Part shown: piece after piece, positions 31,888 through 40,269 of the stretch
How positions within the stretch are numbered: position 1 is the stretch's first letter
Layout: each line of letters starts with the position of its first letter
DNA from: Phanerodontia chrysosporium
Taxonomy: Eukaryota; Basidiomycota; Agaricomycetes; Polyporales; Phanerochaetaceae
NCBI GenBank assembly: GCA_001910725.1
Contig: MJGA01000039.1
Coordinates: forward strand, 1-64,000
Length of the DNA: 64,000 nt
Direction: 5' to 3'
Made by a program: the position numbers and the translations under genes
Notes under the pieces: generated by a model
What the model was told of the DNA's origin: nothing
Database searches by the model: none
Seen by the model: only the letters and a program-made list of their open reading frames with translations

Positions 31888-31897
31888 ATCTCGACCT
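31888..31897 (-). promoter_or_regulatory. Primer binding site of element A (self-priming type)
   Basis: The minus strand reads AGGTCGAGAT two bases after the 5' LTR end. It is fully complementary to ATCTCGACCT, the predicted first 10 nt of the element RNA (start 32091 in LTR2). It does not begin with TGG, so ordinary tRNA priming is not supported. Same arrangement in element B at 38898-38907. Confidence 0.75.
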
Positions 31898-31899
31898 AA

Positions 31900-32595
31900 T
31901 GTCGCGGAGCGAAGGCTCAACGCTTCACAAGGGAGGACAGATGGGGAGGTCGACAACGAGGCGCGGCGGAGTGAGTCACGCAGCGACGAACACACTTGTT
32001 CAGCTGTCCGTATTGACCAAGGTAATATTAGTACTGTAACTACAATACAAACATCGGGCTTACCTGTCCGTATTGACCAAGAGGTCGAGATGACGGACAG
32101 GAGCGAGGGGAGCTACCCTTATATACTACAGGTCCTTTAGGGCAGGTTATACGATTACATAAGCTAATGGGCAGTGCTCTGCATAGCCATCGAGGCTGCG
32201 ACGCGGGCTGCGCGGCGAGGCTGTGTCGGGGCTATGTCGCGAGGCTGTGTCAGCTGGCAGTGTCTCGAGGCTGCGTCGGGCCGAGGCTGTGTCATCAGGC
32301 TGATCAGCTCGGCGTGTCTCGGCGAGGGGAGTCATCAGGGATGACAGTGCCTCCTCGGCGATCCGGGGAACCGGTTGCAAGGCAGACCGGTGATCCGGGC
32401 AGTGTCTGAGCGCGCAGCGGGATGCGCTGGCGTCTAGGGGTGATGCGCCATCAGAGCGCTGGCGCTGAGTGGCCAGGCGCTGAGTGTGGGCGGCTAGGAC
32501 TCCAGACGGCGCGAGGGCTGCTCGCCCGTTGGATTAATCGAGGAAAATGGTCAAAAATCGGCGAAAAATAGGGCGACACCGTCACATCCGTGACA
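31900..32595 (-). repeat. LTR2, shared central LTR (5' of A, 3' of B), mosaic
   Basis: 696 bp. From 31900 to about 32130 it matches LTR1 (including the intron interior TAATATTAGTACTG); from about 32147 onward it matches LTR3 (GGTTATACG, TGCTCTGCATAGCCATCG). TATA at 32125-32118, predicted start 32091, putative intron 32063-32004. Confidence 0.92.
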
Positions 32596-32633
32596 TTACC
32601 CCCCTCCTAAAACCGAGCGTCCTCGCGAGGTCG

Positions 32634-35600
32634 TTAGAGGTGACGCCCCTCCTCCCAATCGAGATCGGCCTTAGCGCGATCGGAGGCAGAAAGGTGGGAG
32701 ACGTCGACTTCAGTGACGAACGGGCGAAAAGAGGCGGCGAGGGCTTCGAAGGCGGTGGCAGCGAGCTTGCGGGGCGCTTCCGGATTTTCGCGATGGAATT
32801 TGTTGACCAGAGCTTTGGCGTGTTTGAGGTTGTCTGCCTTTTCCCATGTGTCGCCGGCTTGACCGTAGCCTTTCCAGCGGACCTTGTACTGCAGTTGTCG
32901 GCGGTATATGCGGCTGTCGAGGACTTTCTCGACGACGTATTCTTCTTCGCCGGCAACCTTGACAGGTTTGGGTGGCAGGGGCTTCTCAACGCCCTGATCG
33001 TGCCACGGGCTGAGGCGGTTGACATGGAAAACCGGGTGGATTTTCAGCCAGCCCGGGAGCTCGAGCCGATAGTCCAGATCGCCGATCTTTTCCAGAACCT
33101 TAAACGGACCCAGCTGTCGGGGGCCGAGCTTGGGCGAGGGCTGATCGATGCTGAGGTCCTTCGTGCTGAGCCAAACTTGATCGCCGACCTTGAAGGAGTG
33201 GGCGCGTTTCTTCGCGGCCTCGTACTCTTCTTTCATGCGGGCTTTGGTTAGGCGCAGGGCAGCTTCGGCCTCTTTGCGGATGTGAGCCATGCGGTCTAGG
33301 CGCTCGTCGAGGGCGGGAACGTTGGTGTGTTTGCCGGCCGGGATCGTGAAGTCCGGTGTGTAGCCGTAAACAATCTCGAAGGGCGTGCGCTCGGTAGCAC
33401 TGGACACGTGTGAGTTCAGGGTGAACTCGGCCATCGGGAGCCAATCGACCCAGTCATCTTGGCGCTGGGAGACGAAGAGACGCAGGAATTTCTCGACTTC
33501 CTGGTTTTTGCGCTCGACCTTGCTGTTGCCTTCGGGGTGATACGCCGTGGTGAGGCCGGTAGTGATGCCGAGGCGCTTGTACAGCGCTCGCATGTACTGG
33601 GCTGCAAACTGTGGTCCTCGATCAGAGAAGATCTTGCGTGGGAGGCCGTGAAGACGGAAGATGTCCGTGTAGTGGACGTCGCCCATGCCGGCAGCGGTGA
33701 TCGTCGAGTCGACCGGCACAAGGTGGCACTGATCCAAGTAGTGGTCCACGTAGACCGCGATCGAGTCCTTCTTGGTCTTGGCGTCGCGTGGGAGCTGCGT
33801 GATGAGATCCACGCCGACGTGTTCCCAGGGCCCTGAAGGGACATCGTGGGGCTGTAAAGTGGCCTTCGGGTGCGGAGCGGACTTGTACCGTTGACACTGA
33901 TCGCAACCGAGCACGTAGCGGCTGACGTCGGCGGAGATGCGCGGCCACCAATAGTACCGAGAGACCAGTTCGAGGGTGGTGTGCTTCCCAGGGTGTCCGG
34001 CGGTCGGCGCGTCGTGGCAAGACTTGATGACGTCGTTGCGCAGCGCGGCACTGTTCGGGACATAGACTTTCCCATGGTAATACAGGAGGCCGTTGTCCTC
34101 TTCCCATTCGAGAACGCCGTTGCGCAGTTTGCGGGGCCCCTTGGTCCGGAGAGTCTGCAGGGCATCTGCGACTTCCTTTTCCTTTTCGGAGCAGTCGCGA
34201 ATGCGCTTCTCGAGAGGGGAGAGATTTGCGAAGGCTGCCGTGGCGGCTATCTTGAACAGTTCCGGCTTCAGCACCACCTGCAAGCGGTTGTCCTCTTCGT
34301 CCGAGACGTGCAGCGAGGAAGGCCGAAAGAGCGGATCAGCGAGGAGATGCGTCTTGCCGGGGCGATGGATGATGCGGAAGTCGTACTCGGCGAGGTAAGA
34401 GGCCCAGCGGGCTTGTCGCCGCGTGAGATTCTGCGCAGTCTTCCAGTACTGGAGGTTCTGGTGATCGGTCCAGATCTCAAAAGGCTCCGGGAGACCTTCG
34501 AGGAACTGGCGCCAGTCCTTGAGAGCTTCGATGATTGCAAGCATCTCACGGTCCCAGATCTCGTAGTTCCGCTCGGCGGGGCTCATGGTTTGCGAGCGAT
34601 ACGCGATTGGATGCCAGAGACCATCTTCAGGGTTGCGTTGGGCTATGACTCCTCCGGTGGCGTAGCCAGAAGCATCGGTCTCGACGCGAGTTGGCCGATC
34701 AATGCTCCACATGGCGAGCACGGGCTGAGTCGTGAAAGCGCGCTTGAGCATCTCGAAGGCTTCCGCCTGTGCGGGACCCCAATTAAACGGAGTATCCTTC
34801 TTCGTCAGATCGTGCAGCGGGCGGCAGATCTTTGAGAAGTCCTTGATGAAGCGGCGATAGAAGTTGGCGAACCCGACAAAGCCTCGTACGTCTTTGAGGT
34901 TCTTCGGGGTCGGCCACTCGGCTACAGCCTTAACCTTGCCGGGGTCCATGCCGACTTGTCCTTCGCTGATGAGGAGCCCAAGGTACTCGATTTCTGAGCG
35001 CTCGAACTCGCACTTTTCGGGCCGAAGGTACAGATCGTATTTGGCGAGGCGTGCCAGGACTTCGTGAACAATCTTTCGATGCGAAGCGAGATCGTTCGAC
35101 CAGATGAGAATATCGTCGAGGTAAACTGCGACCTTGCTTTCAGCGATGAGGTCGGCGAAGATATGGTTCATGAGGGCCTGGAACGTGGCGGGGCTGTTGC
35201 ACAAACCGAAGTACATGACTCTGGGCTCGAAGAGGCCGCGGTTGGTGACGAAGGCGGCTTTCCACTCGTCACCTTCCTTAATCCGGACGTTGTTGTAGCC
35301 CCAACGGACGTCGAACTTAGTGAAGATCTTAGCGCCCTGGAGCTTCCCGATGATGTCGGAGGCGAGCGGAAGGGGGTAACGATTCTTCACGGTGATGTCG
35401 TTGAGCTTGCGGTAATCCTGGATGAACCGGAGCTTGCCGTCCTTTTTCTTGATGAAGAAGACAGGGGAAGCGATCGGAGACTTGCTGGGGACGATATAGC
35501 CTTTGGCGAGTGCATCGTCGATGAACCGCTGTAGTTCCTCATTCTCGATCGGGGACATGGGGTAAACCTTTGACTTGATCGAAGCCGGGGCGTCCGGAAC

Positions 35601-36392
35601 GAGATCTATCGCGTGATCCCAGGGCTGATGCTTCGGAAGGCGGTGCGATTCCTCTTCGGAGAACACTTTCTTGTGTCGGTGATACTCCTTGGGAACCAGC
35701 TCTTCAAACGTCTTGGCGTACTTCTCGCGATTGGCTTCGACAGCGATCGCTTGCGAGTAAGTGTAGCCGGCGAGGATCCAGACTTCGTCCTTGGCGTCCT
35801 CAACAATGCCTGCTCGAAGCCATTCGCGGCGTTCAGAGCGGTTGACGTCAATCTGATGGATACCGAAAACCGGGGTGTCCTCAGCTCCGCCGCGGAGCTG
35901 AAACTGGACATCTCCCGTTTCCCAGTCGATGTTCGGATTCCATTTCTTGAGCCACGGAAGTCCGAGGATGACGTCCTCCGGACCGATGTTCGTGACAAGA
36001 AACTCCTCCTTAAACGTATAAGAACCCACAGTGAGCTGGAGTCTGGCACGGCGTGTGATAGACCCTGCTTCATTCTTGGTTCCGTCGATGTTGTACAGTG
36101 TGATTTCCTTCTTGAGTGGTACCGTGAGGATCTTGTGTTGCTTACAGAAATCCTCGTGGATGAATAACGAAGTCGCACCGGAGTCAATCATTGCAGGCGT
36201 GCGAATAGTTTTATTGAGTCCGGTGAGCTTTACAGGTACACGATAGTGATTTGAGAAAGGATCTAACACTGATATTGTACATGAGCGGATGGTATCTGAA
36301 AGGTCCTGTGGTTCTAGCGACGGTGCCGGAGTTGAATCCGGGCTTGACGAAACGGGGACCGACGATGCGGCGTCACTCCGGCCCCTTAGGCA
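32634..36392 (-). CDS. pol: pol of element B, -1 frame
   Basis: 1253 codons, same length and domain order as in element A: DSGATS protease, YLDD reverse transcriptase, TDASG RNase H, HHCC and D-D-E integrase (SDRGPQF, VERKNQE), chromodomain YKVRWKGYG. Scattered amino acid differences from A and no disruption. Entry is by the same GGGTTTT site. Confidence 0.93.
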   Translation of the reverse strand, partial: CLRGRSDAASSVPVSSSPDSTPAPSLEPQDLSDTIRSCTISVLDPFSNHYRVPVKLTGLNKTIRTPAMIDSGATSLFIHEDFCKQHKILTVPLKKEITLYNIDGTKNEAGSITRRARLQLTVGSYTFKEEFLVTNIGPEDVILGLPWLKKWNPNIDWETGDVQFQLRGGAEDTPVFGIHQIDVNRSERREWLRAGIVEDAKDEVWILAGYTYSQAIAVEANREKYAKTFEELVPKEYHRHKKVFSEEESHRLPKHQPWDHAIDLVPDAPASIKSKVYPMSPIENEELQRFIDDALAKGYIVPSKSPIASPVFFIKKKDGKLRFIQDYRKLNDITVKNRYPLPLASDIIGKLQGAKIFTKFDVRWGYNNVRIKEGDEWKAAFVTNRGLFEPRVMYFGLCNSPATFQALMNHIFADLIAESKVAVYLDDILIWSNDLASHRKIVHEVLARLAKYDLYLRPEKCEFERSEIEYLGLLISEGQVGMDPGKVKAVAEWPTPKNLKDVRGFVGFANFYRRFIKDFSKICRPLHDLTKKDTPFNWGPAQAEAFEMLKRAFTTQPVLAMWSIDRPTRVETDASGYATGGVIAQRNPEDGLWHPIAYRSQTMSPAERNYEIWDREMLAIIEALKDWRQFLEGLPEPFEIWTDHQNLQYWKTAQNLTRRQARWASYLAEYDFRIIHRPGKTHLLADPLFRPSSLHVSDEEDNRLQVVLKPELFKIAATAAFANLSPLEKRIRDCSEKEKEVADALQTLRTKGPRKLRNGVLEWEEDNGLLYYHGKVYVPNSAALRNDVIKSCHDAPTAGHPGKHTTLELVSRYYWWPRISADVSRYVLGCDQCQRYKSAPHPKATLQPHDVPSGPWEHVGVDLITQLPRDAKTKKDSIAVYVDHYLDQCHLVPVDSTITAAGMGDVHYTDIFRLHGLPRKIFSDRGPQFAAQYMRALYKRLGITTGLTTAYHPEGNSKVERKNQEVEKFLRLFVSQRQDDWVDWLPMAEFTLNSHVSSATERTPFEIVYGYTPDFTIPAGKHTNVPALDERLDRMAHIRKEAEAALRLTKARMKEEYEAAKKRAHSFKVGDQVWLSTKDLSIDQPSPKLGPRQLGPFKVLEKIGDLDYRLELPGWLKIHPVFHVNRLSPWHDQGVEKPLPPKPVKVAGEEEYVVEKVLDSRIYRRQLQYKVRWKGYGQAGDTWEKADNLKHAKALVNKFHRENPEAPRKLAATAFEALAASFRPFVTEVDVSHLSASDRAKADLDWEEGRHL

Positions 36393-37636
36393 AAACCCCC
36401 GAGCTGCTTCTGTATCAGGGCCAGCTGATCACGGAGGGCGGCGAGCGCGGCAGCTTGGTCGTCAGACGAGCTGCCAGAAGACGAGGAGGCCGGAGACGAG
36501 GAGTCCTGGGACGAGGTATCCGAAGACGAGGCGCGAACGGCGGCAGTAGCAGGGGCGGTTTTCGGCTTGCCCTCGAGGCGGGCACGACAGACGCGGGACC
36601 AGTGACCTTTCTTGCCGCAGTGGTTGCAGACCGAATCACGGTGAACGGGGTCTGTGGACTTGTGGGACTTCGAGCCGCAGACCTTGCAGCGGTCCTTCAT
36701 GACGGCGTCGAACTGGCGCTTGAGGTCCGTGCCAGTGAGACCCTTAAACAGCTCGTCAATGTTCGCGGCGTCAATGTCCATCGCGTTCGGGTCGCGGAAG
36801 GCGCGCGCGGACGAGCTAGCCGGAGTCGAGGACGTCTTGCCTTGCTGTGCCAAGAGGTCTTGCGAGAGCTTGTCCTTCGACCGGTCGACGGCGAAACCCG
36901 CGTTCTTGAGCTCGTCGTACGTCTCGGGGCCTTTGCCGGTAGCGGGGTTGACCATGTACGAGATCCGTTCGAGGTAGTCCTTATTAAACTTCGTCCGTAG
37001 CCGGGCTGCCAGGTCTTCCGGGGTGAGCTTCGTGCGGCCGGCGAGGGCTTGGAACTCCGCAAAGAACTCCGCGAACCGGCGGTTGCCTTGCGTACATGCC
37101 TGCAGCTTGCTGAGAGCCTCGGCCTTCTCGTCCATGGGCTCGAACCGGTTCTTGAAAGCCTCCCAGAACGTAGCGCGAGAGCCGTCGAATATCTGAGTGC
37201 CGTCTGCCGCTTGCTCGATGTACTGCCGTGCCCATTCCGCCGCTTCATCCTGCATGAAGGAGAGAGCGCCGACGATCCACTTCTGGCCGTCTACCAAGAT
37301 CTTGCCGGTGTTTGCGTCCCGCTCGAGGTTACCGTTGACGTCGCGCTTGCCGAATTTCTCCGGTTGTCCGTCGGCGTAGATGCGATAGGCGGCGCGGAAG
37401 AGTCGGGCCGTGTCTGAACCCTTTCCTTTGAACGGCATGGGCTTCTCGACGAAGGGGAGCTCCTTGTTGGCATTGACCGTTGCGTTGACCGTTGTCCGAT
37501 TGGCGCCAATAGTCTGGGCCAGAGTGTTAACCGTGTTTGTAAGCTGCGTCATCGCCTGGGCCATTTGCAGGAGGGCAGCGGAGATGGGGTCGGGGGGAGC
37601 CGGGCCGGGAGGCGCTCCACCGGGAGTGCTCGACAT
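36386..37636 (-). CDS. gag: gag of element B
   Basis: 416 aa, CCHC knuckle CNHCGKKGHWSRVC, ends GGG GGT TTT GCC TAA. Differences from A are mostly silent or conservative, plus a small cluster near the ERDANTGK segment. Confidence 0.92.
   Translation of the reverse strand: MSSTPGGAPPGPAPPDPISAALLQMAQAMTQLTNTVNTLAQTIGANRTTVNATVNANKELPFVEKPMPFKGKGSDTARLFRAAYRIYADGQPEKFGKRDVNGNLERDANTGKILVDGQKWIVGALSFMQDEAAEWARQYIEQAADGTQIFDGSRATFWEAFKNRFEPMDEKAEALSKLQACTQGNRRFAEFFAEFQALAGRTKLTPEDLAARLRTKFNKDYLERISYMVNPATGKGPETYDELKNAGFAVDRSKDKLSQDLLAQQGKTSSTPASSSARAFRDPNAMDIDAANIDELFKGLTGTDLKRQFDAVMKDRCKVCGSKSHKSTDPVHRDSVCNHCGKKGHWSRVCRARLEGKPKTAPATAAVRASSSDTSSQDSSSPASSSSGSSSDDQAAALAALRDQLALIQKQLGGFA
36392..36398 (-). 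promoter_or_regulatory. Candidate -1 frameshift site GGGTTTT, element B
   Basis: Identical heptamer and phase to element A; leads into the open pol frame. Confidence 0.75.
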
Positions 37637-38059
37637 GTTGGGGGGACGGGGAGTGTTGGCTCCTGATTGAGCGCGGGAGAGGTTAAACGGAGAGGGAGCG
37701 GGTTCGTGGTCGGAGAGGACGGAGCCGAGCGATGTCTCGGGAGACGAGTGGTGGCTGCTGTCCGGGGGACTGTGATCGGGAGTATTCGGAGTGGTGGCAG
37801 AGGCGCGGGCGAATTCTAGCCGTTGCGCGAAGTGAGGGCGTTCGAACTGTGTCTCTCGGTCGCTAGGCGGAACCGGGAGTAGCGGAGGGGCAGTCTCTCG
37901 ATAAGGGCAGGGCTGCTGACTGCACTCCCTGGCTTTTCGAGACCCGTTGTTTTCCTCGACGTGGAGATCAGCAGGAAGGGTGACGCCGTTCTCTGTGGTT
38001 CGCCCGAAGAAGTGCGGACAATTCGAACAGTCGAAATCCAGAGCGACAGAAGATGTATT
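37637..38059 (-). CDS. Gag-frame open region upstream of the gag ATG, element B
   Basis: 141 open codons without ATG. Shares the ends with element A (VALDFDCSNCPHFFGR; RLEFARASATTPNTPD), while the middle (TTENGVTLPADLHVEENN) is unrelated to A. Two CxxC-like pairs appear here. Same interpretation as for A. Confidence 0.4.
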
Positions 38060-38066
38060 TTATAAA

Positions 38067-38816
38067 CTAATCAAAGTAACCAGCCTCGTACACAATGTTC
38101 AGCTGCCCTACGATACGGCGGAAGTTTCGCCTTAAACCGATGAACGGAATGTCACCAATTTGAGCGAGACCGAGCTCGTATTGGTGCCACTCCTTAAACG
38201 TGGTGGTGGGGGCGAGGCGGCTGAGCTCGGCGCGGATCTGGCGAAGTCGCTCGAGCAGGAGATGGAAGTGGTGGGCGTGGTCGCTGTTGACGATGTGGAG
38301 CAGGTCGACTTCCTCGACGGCCTTGAGACGCTTGATGGTGGCGTCGAGCTTGGGCGTGAAGATGCCGACGAGGTCGGTAGGGGAGTACTTCGGGATATCG
38401 ATGCCGATGGGCTTGCGGGCGATGGGCTCGTACGTCGGGGCGGCGCTGAGGCGCTCTGCCAAACTGAGCTTGGAGGAGGAGGCGGCTACGGCGGCCTGGG
38501 CTTCTTGCGCCTCTCGTTGGCGCTGCTCGCGGATGCGATTGCCTACGCGTTGTTCGGCCTCACGAGCTTCGCGAACGGCAGTCCAGTTGATGGAGGGGAC
38601 GGAGGGCGGAGGCTGGGGGAGCGTGGACACGTACTTGACGACCGCCTTGACTTTGCGGTCCGTCCACTTGACGGGGTTACCGGCCTCGCGACGATGTTGG
38701 AGGCGGTCGAAGATGCGCTGGGGAATGTGGTCCTTGAGCTGGACGTCTTTCGGCACTGCGAATGCAAGCCTCAGCAACGTGTACGGAGTGAGCGGGCTGC
38801 TCGACTACGACGTACT
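38067..38816 (-). CDS. ORF0 of element B, start codon formed by splicing
   Basis: Exon 2 38755-38067; 60 bp intron 38815-38756 (GTACGT...TTCGCAG) joins A at 38816 to TG, giving ATG CCG AAA and a 229 aa protein. The frame contains no other ATG at all. It lacks the 12 residues RRSAASPPPNAP-like insert of element A, an in-frame difference. The leader of this element contains no ATG, spliced or not. Confidence 0.7.
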
Positions 38817-38897
38817 CGCTTTAATCGGTGGGGATAAACTTTTTTAAACGGTTTTGTGGGGGAGCGGTAGGGGAAAAATGCCTAGGGCACCCAAAAG

Positions 38898-38907
38898 ATC
38901 TCGACCT
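38898..38907 (-). promoter_or_regulatory. Primer binding site of element B (self-priming type)
   Basis: AGGTCGAGAT on the minus strand, two bases inside LTR3, complementary to the predicted RNA start ATCTCGACCT at 39100-39091. Confidence 0.75.
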
Positions 38908-38909
38908 AA

Positions 38910-39604
38910 TGTCGCGGAGCTAGGGCTCAACGCTTCACGAGGGAGGGCAAGTGGGGAGGTCGACGACAAGGCGCGGCGGAGCGAGTCACGCAGCGACGCA
39001 CAACTTCTTCAGCTGTCCGTATTGACCAAGGTGTATTAGCACTAGTAACTAATGTACAAACAACGGGCTTACCTGTCCGTATTGACCAAGAGGTCGAGAT
39101 GACGGACAGGAGCGAGGGGAGCTACCCTTATATACTACAAGTCCTTTAGGGCAGGTTATACGATTACATAAGCTGATGGGCAGTGCTCTGCATAGCCATC
39201 GAGGCTGCGACGCGGGCTGCGCGGCGAGGCTGTGTCGGGGCTATGTCGCGAGGCTGTGTCAGCTGGCAGTGTCTCGAGGCTGCGTCGGGCCGAGGCTGTG
39301 TCATCAGGCTGATCAGCTCGGCGTGTCTCGGCGAGGGGAGTCATCAGGGATGACAGTGCCTCCTCGGCGATCCGGGGAACCGGTTGCAAGGCAGACCGGT
39401 GATCCGGGCAGTGTCTGAGCGCGCAGCGGGATGCGCTGGCGTCTAGGGGTGATGCGCCATCAGAGCGCTGGCGCTGAGTGGCCAGGCGCTGAGTGTGGGC
39501 GGCTAGGACTCCAGACGGCGCGAGGGCTGCTCGCCCGTTGGATTAATCGAGGAAAATGGTCAAAAATCGGCGAAAAATAGGGCGACACCGTCACATCCGT
39601 GACA
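38910..39604 (-). repeat. LTR3 (5' LTR of element B), 695 bp
   Basis: TGTCGCGG...GACA. The U5 half is the most diverged of the three (GTGTATTAGCACTAGTAACT in the intron interior), but keeps the 60 bp spacing, GTAAGC donor and CTAAT branch-like site. TATA at 39134-39127. Confidence 0.92.
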
Positions 39605-40269
39605 CCGCCACCAGACGACGAGTGGAACATGCTCGAATGGGAAATGGTCAGGTTGCCAGGTGGGGTGGAAGGGGATGCGAAAGCGCTGGAACCTGCAGAG
39701 TCCCCACGCGTCCGGGGTCAGGCATCAGCCGGGTGGGGACACTGCCCATAATCAAAAAAAATCCCGACCAGACCATTAATTTGCAAACAGCTGTAAAACT
39801 CGTCGAAAGTACTACTCGGCAAATCCCGTGCGTAATCAATCATACTATCCTCGTTACTACTCCGGGGGATAGGTGGTGCACATCATTGATGGCTTCGGGG
39901 GCTTTGATTGGTCACTTATCTTGTGGAGCAGTTTTTGCCACTCTGAGCCCTTCAATAATGACCATGATTTTCATGCACGCTCTGTTATGTGAATGGATGC
40001 TACATTGATTTAATCGGCCATATACATGTATCTACGACTATCTGTGGGCCGGTGCATGCCAAAAGGCAGTCGGCACCTAGTCCTGTTGCATTATTTTTGG
40101 CGGCCACTGTAGACCAAGGCCTCCCACTGTGGCATCATTCGTGCTATGTTGGGTCGGAGTTGGCATAGCCCTGCTAGCAATATCCTTACAGACACCTGAA
40201 AACATTGCAGCAATGCACCTCACGCAGAACAAATAGAATCCAATGCCTATTCATGTCTGCCTATGTACA
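39605..40269. other. Intergenic DNA between the retrotransposon array and the xylosidase gene
   Basis: The first 145 bp read openly from the LTR junction (DDEWNMLEWEMVRLPGG) and may be a fragment of an interrupted gene. The remainder is AT-richer and holds the 3' region of the minus-strand xylosidase gene. Confidence 0.4.

Larger units (their letters stand above)
24859..39604 (-). mobile_element. Tandem pair of Ty3/gypsy chromovirus-type elements sharing a central LTR
   Basis: Structure LTR1-element A-LTR2-element B-LTR3, both elements on the minus strand. All LTRs start TGTC and end GACA. Gag-pol order PR-RT-RNaseH-IN with a C-terminal chromodomain places them in the chromovirus branch of Ty3/gypsy (Metaviridae). 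Both have open gag, pol and ORF0, so both look recent and potentially active. No matching 5 bp target duplication flanks the array (GCAGG on the left, CCGCC on the right), as expected if it arose by recombination. Confidence 0.93.

Noticed and set aside
24854..39609. 5 bp target-site duplication around the whole retrotransposon array
   Set aside because: The flanks read GCAGG and CCGCC and do not match.
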